Source of the DNA: Albula goreensis | Taxonomy: Eukaryota > Chordata > Actinopteri > Albuliformes > Albulidae | Reading direction: 5' to 3' | Assembly: GCA_022829145.1 (NCBI GenBank) | Contig: CM040752.1 | Span: forward strand, 35,751,086-35,815,085 | DNA length: 64,000 nucleotides | In this document: positions 48,949 to 59,395 of the stretch, one piece after another | Position numbering within the stretch: the stretch's first letter is position 1 | Layout: every line of letters begins with the position of its first letter | Program-made: the position numbers and the translations under genes | The notes under the pieces: model-generated | Seen by the model: only the letters and a program-made list of their open reading frames with translations | What the model was told of the DNA's origin: nothing | Databases searched by the model: none

Positions 48949-50210
48949 GCTTTATGTGTGTGGCATTTATACAAATAGACCCTTATCCATGTATGTTCCT
49001 GAGAGGTATAGATCCACTCTACTGTCATTTTTTTTCTTATACCGCTGATTTTTTTCCCATTAATAAAATTTGTTAAGCATCATAGAAAAACCCCTGTATT
49101 TCCAAAAGAAACACAGAACATTTCACATCATTGTTTTAGAATTTTGCATTACATTAAATGCGTTTTAGTCATTTGGTGTCTTGACTAAACGGCATTAGTC
49201 ATAGATCCATGAAGCTAAATTTTCTCACTTCAACTCAAAATGTCAAAAAAGGTTGTACAAGGTTTTTTACAAAAATACAAACAAAAACAATAGCTACCGA
49301 GATAATATATAATTTGTTGTGCAAATCTGGTACAGTAGTGTGGTAGTATGCCTCCACCCTGTTACCTTTCCACACGGGCAGGCAGATGTTCTCAGAAAAC
49401 AAGTAGCAGATGGGCGGTACATCCACACGGGTGATATGTAAACAGTAATAGGAGATGTAAATATTTGGATAGACGTTCCTGGCGAGCAGACAAAAGGTCC
49501 ACTCCTTGAGTTATCACTCTCTCACTCTGATTCAGTTTATGAGATGGAATGGAAACGGGGGGAAAGGGGGTCCCAATAATCTGTGATCTGCTTTTCTCTA
49601 ACTGGAAACACACGCTGGTATTCAGAGACCGCTCATCTGTTCCGCACATGCTGACCGGCCCTCGCGGCCTGCCGTCCTGTCGCACAGCTGTGAGCGCGTC
49701 AAAGAGAGAGGGAGACGTAGGAATACGATCTTACGCTCGTTTTCTGCAGGGCTTGGTCCACCTCGCTTGTTAAAAAACGCACATTTAATATGCGTGATAA
49801 GCGCAGTACTTAGCCCTGAGAATCCGTGTTTACTCATTTTGGAGGCATTGTTGATCCTCCCACTTTCGAAAGTGGAGTGCGCGTATGCACAGTGTGAAAT
49901 TCTTGCTTCGGTCTAGCACAGTGATGAATGGCGTATCAGAACGGTCATCTTTAAACAATTTATACTGCAGAGCATTACACATTTGAGAAGGATTAAATGT
50001 ACAATAATATTTAAAAATGGAACGGTCAGATTCACGGGTAATATATCCATTCAGGACAGCTCCAGACTATGTGTACGTATACAGCTGTCTGCTTCCTCCT
50101 CATTTATTATAATTATTTATTATTATTATTTTTGCAACAAAAATTCTAACAATTGAGAAATGAAGTGCTTAATATACAGTTAACCCTCTTCATCGGTGTA
50201 TCCTACGTAG

Positions 50211-50488
50211 GCAGCCGCGAAGCCGCGTTCGTGTACGCGATCTCCTCAGCCGGAGTGGTCTATGCCATTACCAGGGCCTGCAGCCAGGGGGAGCTCAAGA
50301 CGTGCAACTGCGACCCCCACAAGAGGGGCCGGGCCAGCGATGACAGGGGCGACTTCGACTGGGGCGGCTGCAGCGACAACATCAACTACGGCATCAAGTT
50401 CGCCAAGGCCTTCGTGGACGCCAAGGAGCGGACGGTGAAGGACGCCCGTGCACTGATGAACCTGCACAACAATCGCTGCGGACGGACG
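50211..50488 (+). CDS. wnt2b: wnt2b coding exon 3
   Basis: Completes S140 and encodes residues 141-232. The acceptor is CCTACGTAG and the donor is G|GTGAGAG at 50489, phase 0. It contains [30 protein letters not shown] and FVDAKE, all hallmark Wnt segments, and ends NNRCGRT, which favours WNT2B over WNT2. Cysteines are at 163, 171, 173, 193 and 229. Codon third positions are strongly G/C, unlike the surrounding intron. The reading frame continues past the donor for about 45 nt to a TAA at 50531. Confidence 0.97.
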
Positions 50489-51386
50489 GTGAGAGCGTCG
50501 GGCCTTCCTAACCTCGCAACTCATGCGCCATAAACCTCTAATAGAAACCCAGGGCCACACGCAGTCAGGTGTGCTTCATCTGTTTAAGGCTATATGTCGC
50601 TTCACATAGCAACACGTTGGATTTTGTCGTAATTATAAGAAGGACAAACTGTACAAGAAGCGCTCTTGAAGAAAAAGCTTTATTGTTGCATGTGAGGCAG
50701 CATGTCTGCCCGCGAAGCTCCAACTTAGCTTTAACTCAACGAACTGTTGATGTGACCAGCCTTTTATCCCATGGAGCAAATGGCAACTGGAAACCTATGT
50801 TTCCTATGCAAATCACTGATGGTCTTTGATGGCCAGGATGTCTGCATCCCCTTTGTCTGGGGTAGTTGCCACTTGCTCACTCCCAGTTGTGATCAACACT
50901 TGATGGCTGTCATTTACATTACAACTGATTGTGGCACAAGAGGTGTGGAGCTTCCTCTGGGACAAGGCTAACAGTTCTTTAAGTTACCTAATTTCCAACA
51001 AACATTGCAACATATTTTTTTATTCGAGACAAGTAAATGGCCTTTGGCATGTGTTTTTTTCATTCTGGAATAGAACAGCATATACCCTTAAAGTGACTAA
51101 GTTTGTTCGACTGAATTTTGCACCTAGTCTCAAATGATAGCCAGGGAGCATGTTTTAGCAAAGCAAACACCTGCCTCTAATAAGGGCCTGGTCAAGCAGA
51201 CGTTTAGATTGCTGGAGTTGATTAATATAACTGGAGATTTATATGACCCAAAGCACACAAAACCCACTAACATTCATGCAGATTAACTGACTATTTAAAC
51301 AATTAACCTAAATCTCTTCTTTTATAGAACTTCCTTTTGTTAGCCAGTTTCATAAGAAAATTCTGAGGGGCCTTTTACATCTGTAG

Positions 51387-51666
51387 CAGGGGTTCTCAAA
51401 CTTATTACTCAAAGGTTTGCTTCTCTCTCCAGGAGTTCATGTCGCCATGACGACGATGTCAATGTAGGGAAATAAGCCAAACTAAAACACATTCATCTGG
51501 AGGCATGATCGCTGTGAATGATCTCCAGCTACACTGTATATTCAACGTCGCTAACAATTTATTGATCAATAGAAAATTAATTTCAAAGTAGAAAACGTCA
51601 CACTTTGTAACATATTGTATGCATCAGTCCAGATGCAGACCGAGGTCCGGACTTTGAGAAGCCCTG
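51387..51666. mobile_element. hAT-type MITE with 8-bp target duplication
   Basis: The left end CAGGGGTTCTCAAACTT and the right end (reverse complement CAGGGCTTCTCAAAGTCCG) are inverted terminal repeats typical of hAT elements. They are flanked by ATCTGTAG (51379-51386) and ATCTAAAG (51667-51674), an 8-bp duplication with two mismatches, as expected for hAT. The 280-bp element has no coding capacity. Confidence 0.85.
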
Positions 51667-52069
51667 ATCTAAAGGGTTAAACTATTTCAAATATGGCATT
51701 TCACCAGGTCTGCATCACGCTCATTTAACTCGGTGGTTGAAAGTGGAGACATTACATACTCCAAAGGGAGAGAAAACCTCTCGACTCAGATCGTTCCGTC
51801 TGTATGCTAATTCTTTTCTAATTTGAAAATGAAAACGATGACCTAATTACCTCATCTTGCTGTTGCATAGAAGTGTGATTCTGTGTTATTCAATTCCTTA
51901 TTCGTGATTGTTGCCACAAGGCCACATAAGTGATAGACTCCCATCCCACTCAAACTTTCCCATGTCGATCTATATACAAAGCATACGGCTGTGTACAGTG
52001 CATATGTAAATGTTTACTTCAGACAGCACATGGACCCACATTTAAGACTGCAGTATTTTTTCTTTCTTG

Positions 52070-52245
52070 GTTGGAGAGCAGCAGGGTTTTGCTGGTTTGT
52101 TACTCAGAACTTAATTGACTAATTAAAGAACCTTATTATTCTCCTGACTCACCTCATTTGGTTTCTTTTGTCTGAATTGTTTGCTGGTTTCAAGGAGAAT
52201 AGCAGACACCAGTTCACCCAGCCGTTCTCTGACAGCGAGAGTGAA
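52070..52245. mobile_element. Diverged MITE copy in intron 3
   Basis: GGAGAGCAGCAGGGTTTTGC then ACTTAATTGACTAATTAAAG matches the interior and left part of the MITE at 39050-39220. The right part (AGCAGACACCAGTTCACCCA) is diverged from the other copy's end. Confidence 0.5.
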
Positions 52246-52889
52246 CAACACTGATTTAACGTGTGTGCAGATAACCCCTACTGTTATCTGTGATCTTCTT
52301 ATGAATTATTAATGATAATGTATGGCATTGACTCAATGTAAATTATGGCTTTATGATGAAAAGTATGTTTTTAATAATAAAGGAAAGATATATTGTTGCA
52401 CCTAACATTCTCCTTGTAAGCAGTATTATTTATTGAGATAGCACTGCTTGGTTGCTCATGTCCAAACTGCCGAAAACCTGTTTTATTAATCAGACAACCA
52501 GGTCGTTTGATCATGAATCAGACACTTACTCATATTAAAATATGATTTTAGTATTAAATAATTCTTTTTTTAAGAATGCAGGAAGATATATTTCCCTGGG
52601 ACCATATGTTGTACCTTGCATTATACCTGATTGCAGCATTATATTTTAAGGTAGACCCTCAGCTTGGTTACTTGTGTACAGACGACCACTCCTGTTTTAA
52701 TGAAAGGTTTTGGTAAGCTTCCTTATAGAATGTGCTGGCTGGATTAATGGAGTTTGTATTAATTCACTGAATCGTAACTGGGAGGAGCACAACCAACTTG
52801 CCTTGGTGCTACATTATGCCACTTAGGCACTTGCAGGTGTTGGAACGTAGATGGCCAAAGTCCGGCCCTGTTGGTCACATCGATCAGGT

Positions 52890-52938
52890 GGATGCGCTTA
52901 TCCCTCTGTGAGTGGCTCTGGATAAGAGCGTCTGCTGA
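52890..52938 (+). mobile_element. L2-type SINE/LINE 3' tail near exon 4
   Basis: CTCTGGATAAGAGCGTCTGC at 52916-52935 is the conserved 3' tail shared by fish L2-clade LINEs and their SINEs, in sense orientation. Upstream, 'gatgcgcttatccctctgtg' also fits the tail region. The body upstream to about 52750 may be part of the same element but is too diverged to call. It ends about 55 bp before the exon 4 acceptor. Confidence 0.75.
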
Positions 52939-52992
52939 TTGGCTGCGCTGCGATGTAAACGCACTAATGAGGCGCCCCCTCTGCTCCTGCAG

Positions 52993-53257
52993 GCTGTGAA
53001 GCGCTTTATGAAGCTGGAGTGTAAATGCCACGGAGTGAGCGGCTCCTGCACACTCAGGACTTGCTGGTTGGCCATGTCGGACTTCAGGAAGACCGGGGAC
53101 TACCTACGCAAGAAGTACAACGGCGCCATCGAGGTCACCATGAACCAGGATGGGACGGGCTTCGCCGAGGCCAACCAGGACTTCAGGAAGGCCACTAAGA
53201 ACGACCTGGTTTACTTTGAGAATTCACCCGATTACTGCCTCATGGACAAAGCAGCCG
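52993..53257 (+). CDS. wnt2b: wnt2b coding exon 4 (acylation site)
   Basis: Encodes residues 233-320 plus the first base of codon 321. The acceptor is CTGCTCCTGCAG and the donor is G|GTGAGT at 53258, phase 1. It holds the invariant Wnt motif [10 protein letters not shown] (242-251). S248, by alignment with Ser209 of Wnt3a, is the residue that Porcupine modifies with palmitoleate and that inserts into the Frizzled groove. It is followed by [22 protein letters not shown] and [12 protein letters not shown]. Cysteines are at 242, 244, 251, 256 and 314. All key residues are present. Confidence 0.97.
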
Positions 53258-53278
53258 GTGAGTAGCAAGGTTAGAGTG

Positions 53279-53535
53279 TAGTGTAGCTGGGCTTGTAGCT
53301 CAGAGGTTACGGTGTAGTATAATGGTTAGGGAGCTGGGCTTGTAGCTCAGAGGTTACAGTGTAGTATAATGGTTAGGGAGCTGGGCTTGTAGCTCAGAGG
53401 TTACAGTGTAGTGTAATGGTTAGGGAGCTGGGCTTGTAGCTCAGAGGTTACAGTGTAGTGTAATGGTTAGGGAGCTGGGCCTGTAGCTCAGAGGTTACAG
53501 TGTAGTATAATGGTTAGGGAGCTGGGCTTGCAGCT
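53279..53535 (+). repeat. 47-bp tandem array of a SINE head (about 5 copies)
   Basis: Unit TAATGGTTAGGGAGCTGGGC then TTGTAGCTCAGAGGTTACAG recurs with a 47-bp period (GAGCTGGGCT at 53331 and 53378). The unit is the A-box part of the tRNA-derived SINE also seen at 12130-12220 and stops just inside the B box. It begins about 20 bp after the exon 4 donor. The repeated GGTTAGGG words are not telomeric. Confidence 0.88.
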
Positions 53536-53589
53536 CTTCATTTTGAACATTAGGTCTGTCTTGTGTATCGAGTTTTGTGTTACAAAACG

Positions 53590-53660
53590 GCCACAGTGAC
53601 TCATCTGGGGGGTGCTGCGCATTGGCGGTTGTTTAACAAGTTTCCCCCTCACTATAAACC
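53590..53660 (+). mobile_element. Possible interspersed repeat fragment
   Basis: GGGTGCTGCGCATTGGCGGT after 'gactcatctgg' resembles a segment of the same abundant fish repeat suspected at 5245-5400 (remembered as GGGGCTGCACATTGGTGGTG). It is a short and diverged match from memory only. Confidence 0.3.
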
Positions 53661-54782
53661 ACTTAAAAACCATTAGATGAAAGTCTCGTCATAAATACTG
53701 TTCTAGTCATAATCAGTTATTATTATTGCCATCAACAAAAAAAGAGTCACAGCCCATAAATTGCACTAACACCTGCAAAGTCACCAAATGAATCCATAAT
53801 TGGGCTCTTTGTCACGATCTGCGTTTGGAGCTGTTGATCGTAAATGATGAGGGGCGCTCTTCGTCATGGAAACGTACGGACGGACAGCCATTTCCAAATC
53901 ATTCCCCGTTTGTGCTCAGCATGTGTCATTGCGGTTGAGTGGTGAGCCAATGAGACGTTACTCAAACAAACGGAATCCTTGGTCTTCAGATCACACGGCC
54001 CCCTAATTCCACTGATCTTTTGTGTGGATATGCACCATGCCTTATTCCAGCATTGTTTCTGACATGCATTTCTTTATCCAAAATTACCAAGTGCAGGCTA
54101 AGACTTTCAGTTAGGTTTTCATGGGCTGTGAATTAAACATGAGTATTTTGGGCAAGAGATTATGATCATTTTTTTGGGGGAAATTGCTATTTGGAACGAA
54201 CAAATCCTGCTATTCGGAATTGCTCTTCGTTGCTCATACCTTATATCAGATTTTATGTGACAGAGGGCCACTAAACACATTTAAAGTCGAATTAAGTCAA
54301 CAAACCCTGTCAGAAAACACTTCCAAAAACCTTCTCATCATTCTTGTCATTTGTTTTGGGATTCAAATGCATTGTTCTATATGGTGGTAGCACATATCCC
54401 CGCGAGACGGACAAATGAATTTTAGTTTAACTGAAAACTCCTGACCTTTGTTGAGCAAACATCAAAGCAGCTCAAATGCTGGTCATGAAGGAGGGGGTGG
54501 AGCCTGTGTCTGTGACGGACAGGCGGGGTGTCTGAGAAAGCCCCGCATTCTCACACCTGCCTCCTCTTAGCTCGCCTATCTGGAGAGCCCGAGGGTGCGG
54601 CGCGGGATCCGCCATCCCGTTAATCCCTGTCATTCTCCCACACCTCTCCGGCCATTATGCCCTGAGGAACATTCTGGAAAAGACAAAAACACAAACGCTG
54701 CAACTGGGAGGTTAGGAAGCACAACTGGGTCCTTTAGCACACACTCTTATCCAGATCATCACAGCTTACCTGTTTTTAAATA

Positions 54783-55130
54783 CAGTGAAACCCCGATTTT
54801 ATGCAACCCGATTTTACCGAATAAAAAGTGATGAGTCATCGGACCTTTTTTATTAAAAAATTTCACTAAAATTTATTTATGTTTTACTTTCTACTGTAAC
54901 AGCAATGATTTATTTGCAGAATACTTTAATTCAAAGGTAATTTAGACAGTAAAAGTAAACAAGCAAAAAACGAGTCAAACAGGGCGAAAATAGCAGTGTT
55001 TTAGGATTTTAGGTCAACATTAGTTCATTTTGAACGCTGTTTTTCTTGAACACTGATTTAGCTAGACCCTGCTTTTTTAGCGATGACATTTTATGGACCT
55101 CAACGATCGCGGTATAACAGGGCCACACTG
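54783..55130. mobile_element. pogo/Tigger-type MITE with TA target site
   Basis: The left end CAGTGAAACCCCGATTTTAT and the right end (reverse complement CAGTGTGGCCCTGTTATACC) form imperfect inverted repeats. Both sides are flanked by TA (54781-54782 and 55131-55132). The repeated CCCGATTTTA words and AT-rich 348-bp interior fit non-autonomous pogo/Tigger elements. No transposase is present. Confidence 0.75.
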
Positions 55131-55139
55131 TACTATACA

Positions 55140-55265
55140 TTCATCCAGGACATTCACTCAGTTCAGGTGAAGTCAATGGAATAATGGCAGTGTCTCACAT
55201 TGGATTTGAACCTGCAGCCTCTGAACTATGATTCATAATCCTGAATTGTTACCCTTGTGTTAAGC
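55140..55265 (-). mobile_element. tRNA-derived SINE remnant, minus strand
   Basis: The minus strand contains GCAGGTTCAAATCC, a perfect B-box core, near 55203-55216. It is followed by CACTGCCATTATTCC and ACTTCACCTGAACTGAGTG, which resemble the body of the same fish SINE family (CACTGCTGTTGTACC-type). It lies directly beside the pogo-type MITE. Confidence 0.55.
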
Positions 55266-56422
55266 CAAGTGCTTTGAAGGGACCCCAGCAAGTTGGTTAC
55301 TCTGGCGGAAAGTGATCAAGGAAAAAAAAATACTTGGGACCAACGTCTGATTGATGTTGTGTTTAGCAGGAAATTCCCAGCATCTGATAAAATTCACACG
55401 CTTTGATTTTCAAAAAACACCTGTCACATAGCATAAATCACTATGGAAGTGAGCAGTAAAAACAACCGAATCGCAGAAAACACTGTGAGAAGATTCAGGC
55501 GATGCTAATTTACTGCAAAAGTGCTCAGGCTGAAACGCCACGCGGCGTATGTTATATAGCGTTGGCCTCGGCGGCTGGGTGAGGCTCGGGTCTTTGAGTG
55601 TCCGTTTTGTAAACCGAGGGGTTTGTCGGTGATTTGAGCTTTGCACATCAGGGGCAGCGTGGTGTTTCCAGAGGCTTAGAACGCTGTCATTTGAAGAGGT
55701 CAACCGTCCCTCCATTAGCTCCCCCTCCTCCCCCTGCCCTCCCAATGGAATTCATACCCCAAGGACACAACAGGCTCATTTTTCAAATCCTCTCTGTGCT
55801 GCTGGTGTAGTTCTCACGTTTGTTTGGGGGGGGGGGCTTTCTCAGGTCTTCAGGCCTCAAAGCCTGAGCCCAAATCTTGCTCCTGTCAAAGCTCACAGAT
55901 CCCTGCTCCAGTGCCTTTAACCGCTACACTCATGCAAAAAAGCCAAAGCACTCCCAGGGCATCGGGGGAAGGTTTTGGTTGTCAGATAAAACTGCATTAC
56001 AAGAACGTTCCCCCAAACATTCTCAGAATATTCCATTTCTCTGAACGGGTTTTGTGTCTGTTTCTGCGAGCGCCGAAGTACACCGCTCGTTCATGAAGAA
56101 CAGACCCGTTAACTTGTTGTCATGGAACCCAGACAGTTAGATCTCCATATTTCAAGATCTGGAACTTACTGTAACAACCAGGGAAGTGGCGGTTTAGACA
56201 CTGCTCAAATTTTCAGAGGGTAGCGTGCAAAAGACTTCCACCTCCTCTTACTGACTCGATGTGATTGGGTAGAAAGTTTTTTACCTGCTGAAAAGTAGGT
56301 GGATTTATTTATTCTTTTATTGCTTATAGTATAAGCATAGAATGTAGGACAATCATCTCGTGCAAATTTCTCTCATAGCATGGTCTATAAGCCTCTCTTC
56401 TGCCGTGTTCTGCCCATTCCAG

Positions 56423-56652
56423 GTTCCCTGGGCACCGCCGGCCGTGTGTGCAACAAGTCATCGCGGGGAACGGACGGCTGCGAGGTCATGTGCTGTGGGC
56501 GGGGCTACGACACGACGCGCGTGAAGCGCATCACCAAGTGCGAGTGCAAGTTCAAATGGTGCTGCGCGGTGGAGTGCAAGGACTGCGAAGAGTCTGTGGA
56601 CATCCACACCTGCAAGGCACCCAAGCGGGCCGAATGGGCCGACCAGACCTGA
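56423..56652 (+). CDS. wnt2b: wnt2b coding exon 5 (C-terminal Cys-rich domain)
   Basis: Completes G321 and encodes residues 322-396, ending at TGA 56650-56652. The acceptor is CCCATTCCAG. It contains [33 protein letters not shown] (360-368) and [11 protein letters not shown]. The CxCxFxWCC loop with W366 is the C-terminal finger that contacts Frizzled. Eleven cysteines form the Cys-rich domain. The C-terminal DQT matches WNT2B. N331-K-S creates a second possible N-glycosylation sequon. Codon use is G/C-rich at third positions, like exon 3. Confidence 0.97.
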
Positions 56653-58095
56653 GGACTCACCCCTCCTCTGCCCCGCCACCCCTCCTCCCAAAAACCCCCT
56701 CCTCAGGACTTCCTGTGGGCCAAGGCATTCTGGGAAATTGAGTCCATCCCTCACTGACCCCCCCACCCACTCCCCCCATTCTCTCCGTTCCGTTGCATGG
56801 CTTTTATTTTTTTACTGTCTCTGCAAAAAAAAGATAACTTTTTTTTTTTTTTTAGAAAAGCACTAAAACTACATTTCCCATGAGCGCCTTGCACAAAATG
56901 CTCAGTAATTTTCCCTCTTTGTATATTATTTTGGAATGTGGCTGTTAAAGGGCAAGGGCTGCTATAATTTGCTTTAACTGTGAACCTGTTGTGTGTGTGT
57001 GTGTTTGTTTTGTTAAATGCTGAAGTTTAAAGAGGGGAGTATTTTATTTGAGGGTTTTGTGTGGAAAAAAGATATGTGCTGCTTTCAAGATGTTTCTGAG
57101 ATGTTTTTTTTCTAAAACCTACATAAATTCATCATGAGCATTCTCTGCCCTAATTTTGGCCATTTCTGTTTATTTACACCATTTCCCTTTTTTTTGGAAA
57201 CTACTGGTTTGTGTACCAGAGAATATAACCACGCCCTGTTTTGTGAATAACCTGTTTTGGCTAACATTGGGGTGTGAGTTTGGCTGACGGCTGAGAGCTC
57301 TTTGGTTTGGGCTGCGCTTGTTTAGAGCAAGGTTCCAGCGCTGGTGTGCTAAAGCAGAGGACGGCAGGGGCAGGACTCTGCACTGTCCGGTAAAGATGGA
57401 CACTAAGTCCTGCCGGAGGGGCTGAAACAGCTTCTGCATTTGGACCTTGCTCCGAGTGATCGCTGCTTTTTCCACCCCCGTCCCTTCCCCCCCTCCACCC
57501 GAAGCCGAAATATGGACTGAAAATATGGATGAAAGCCTGTTTTATTTAAAGCGAAGAGAAAAAAAAAGCTATAAGTTCCTTGTTTGAAGATGAACCTGCA
57601 CTAAGGACATTAGCTAAAGCACGAGCAAAACAGACACATTTATACATATTTGTTTCTGAATTATGAGAACAAAAATGCTGACGTGGACTGATGCGAGGAC
57701 AGAAAGAGTGAATCCGCCACAGAAAAAAGCTCCTCCACGTCGATGGCCGTGTTTGACAGGGATTCCAGGATGCTAACTGCCGCCAGTGGACTTGACGTAT
57801 CTTTTCTCCGGCTTGCTTGTGTATCTTGTGTAATACTGTTTCATTATTTTAAAACAGAAGTTCATATAAATATATGGTATTAGTATGTCATTAGAATAAT
57901 TGCTTTTCATTTATTCAACAGTGTGACTGTCTTGTTTCTTTACCAATCTGCACTTTACATGTACGTTCAGTCATCCAGCTGACGGTCTTAATTCACAGAG
58001 ACTCACAGGAAATGTATCTAAATCAGGGGTATCACAGCATCTTGCTATCGGACACGTTTAAGCACTGCACAAAATAAACAACATCAGGATATCTC
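56653..58095 (+). other. wnt2b: wnt2b 3' UTR (estimated extent)
   Basis: The sequence after the stop includes a C-rich start, T-rich tracts near 56805-56860 and 57099-57112, and AT-rich sequence from about 57830. The end is set by the first clear AATAAA, at 58073. A weaker TATAAA variant at 57865-57870 could be an earlier site. Length would be about 1.4 kb. No introns or ORFs are evident. Confidence 0.5.
58073..58078 (+). terminator. wnt2b: Candidate poly(A) signal AATAAA
   Basis: Canonical AATAAA in AAAATAAACA, about 1.42 kb after the stop codon. I noticed no canonical signal nearer to the stop. GT-rich sequence immediately downstream is weak, so use of this site is uncertain. Confidence 0.45.
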
Positions 58096-59331
58096 CTCAA
58101 ACAGTGGACACGTACTGCACACAAAATTCAAAAATCAAAAAGTCTGGACAATGGCTTGCATGGTGTGAAGTGCAGATTCTCTGGCTCTCTGTGGTTTTGA
58201 ACACGGGTGGGATTAAACTCTTAGTCAAATTGCAGTGTAAAGTATTACAGAACATGAGCAAGATGAGACCCTCTGCGGACCAAAGGCACTCCCGCAGGTC
58301 ATGTTAAGAGTCACGCTGAACAGGAGAAAAATGGCGGAATAACTGACCATTTGTGGGCCAACCCAAACCAGCCCGGTGCCTCTGACAAAGACCGTTTTTG
58401 TCAGGGAGAGGTGATTGGGTGAGTGGGAAAAAAATAAGATCACTGGCATTTAAAGCCCGATTGAAAGAGCCATTTAATCTTCTTTGCCATGATACAGGCT
58501 GGTGAAACTCCAGACTGGCCAGTAATGACTTGATGAGTTTAATTACATGGTCTCAGTTGATGCTGGCATCCGGGAGACACTGTTCCACAGAAGCACTTGT
58601 GTTAGTCGAGAGGTTTTTTTTTTTTTTTTTGGCCGGGTTATCAAAGCACATATTTTTCAGCAATCTTCTCTGGTCTACACCATATTACAGCTAATTCCTA
58701 CTTCAGTGAGGAGCGCCTTTAATGAAAGGGATTCCACTGAAGTGCGCTACACGGCAGAAAGCACAAACAGGTGGCTACATGCTAAGATTACAGCGGCTTG
58801 ACCATCCAGATCAATCAAGAACAAGGTGTTTCTCACCAAGGAACACAGAATGCGACAGGATACATTGTTACATTGTACACTATGTAGCTGGTGTTCCTAC
58901 TCAGTGAAAGCTTAAGCCTAACACCGCTGTATATTTGGGTCTTTGACATGTTGATGACAAGCTGACCCGGTGTAACTGATGACACACGGGCACTTTCTCA
59001 GGAAGCTGAAGGATCATGGGAATTGTAGTCTCGGACGGGATGTCTGGGTTAATGTCACCTGGGGGTATTGCCTAACGCAGAAACCGCAGTTGTTCTACCC
59101 ATAAACCCCTTGATCCCCCCGTAAGTCTTCCATACCGCTAAGACAGAGCTTTGCTGTAATGTGCTCAGAGAGGACAGGCCTCCCTCAGGCAATGAGCTCA
59201 TGGCCCTCAAACGGGGAGGAAAACCTCTGCATGAGTCTGCTCTGCATTCAGCAGGGTGGGAGTTAAACTCGGTATGCGCTGCTCTAAAACTGCTGGATGA
59301 AGGCAATCCCTTATGAAGGGGGTGGGCCTCC

Positions 59332-59395
59332 GGGTGGCTAACGTTCGTGGTGCAGCTATGAGTCCTGTGACTGGGTGTTCGAGGCCCAGCCACGT
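59332..59395 (+). mobile_element. Possible tRNA-like SINE head
   Basis: GTGGCTAACGTTCGTGG (A-box-like) is followed about 43 bp later by GTTCGAGGCCC (59377-59387, B-box-like). The spacing fits a tRNA-derived head. No recognisable tail follows. Confidence 0.4.

Larger units (their letters stand above)
43467..50210 (+). other. wnt2b: wnt2b intron 2 (6.7 kb, nearly half minisatellite)
   Basis: Starts GTAAGTGTGTG and ends CCTACGTAG. A plausible branch point TTAAC lies at 50180-50184 (A about 28 nt before the exon). Two arrays (43482-45061 and 47369-48948) occupy about 3.16 of 6.74 kb, and (CA)n tracts add more. The unique remainder (45062-46083, 46760-47368, 48950-50200) shows no exon. Confidence 0.92.
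50489..52992 (+). other. wnt2b: wnt2b intron 3 (2.5 kb)
   Basis: Starts GTGAGAGCG and ends CTGCTCCTGCAG. It contains a hAT-type MITE, a diverged MITE and an L2/SINE tail close to exon 4. No exon-like sequence is seen. A branch-point match ACTAATG sits at 52963-52969, with its A about 26 nt before exon 4. Confidence 0.92.
53258..56422 (+). other. wnt2b: wnt2b intron 4 (3.2 kb)
   Basis: Starts GTGAGTAGC and ends TGCCCATTCCAG. It holds the amplified SINE head, a repeat fragment, a pogo-type MITE and a SINE remnant. The rest is unremarkable. Confidence 0.92.
33942..56652 (+). other. wnt2b: wnt2b gene, coding span (5 exons)
   Basis: Secreted Wnt-2b ligand. It binds Frizzled and LRP5/6 on neighbouring cells and activates beta-catenin signalling; the family acts in mesoderm, liver, fin/limb and eye development. 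Joining 33942-34138, 43246-43466, 50211-50488, 52993-53257 and 56423-56652 gives 1191 nt with no internal stop, 396 residues, close to the roughly 391 of human WNT2B. Introns of 9107, 6744, 2504 and 3165 bp are all GT...AG with phases 2, 1, 0, 1. I count 25 cysteines, the acylation motif at 242-251 and the C-terminal Cys-rich finger. Markers favouring WNT2B over WNT2 are the [16 protein letters not shown] segment, NNRCGRT and terminal AEWADQT. Nothing is truncated or frameshifted. wnt2ba versus wnt2bb is unresolved; no neighbouring gene (st7l adjoins WNT2B in mammals) falls in the window. Confidence 0.95.

Noticed and set aside
47267..49076. Long open frames on both strands (over 500 codons each)
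   Set aside because: Products of the CCCAAACACAGC minisatellite. Multiple frames on both strands are open at once, and the proteins are simple repeats.
53279..53535. Telomere-like GGTTAGGG words
   Set aside because: They occur once per 47-bp unit as part of the SINE A-box (ATGGTTAGGGAGC), not as a TTAGGG array.
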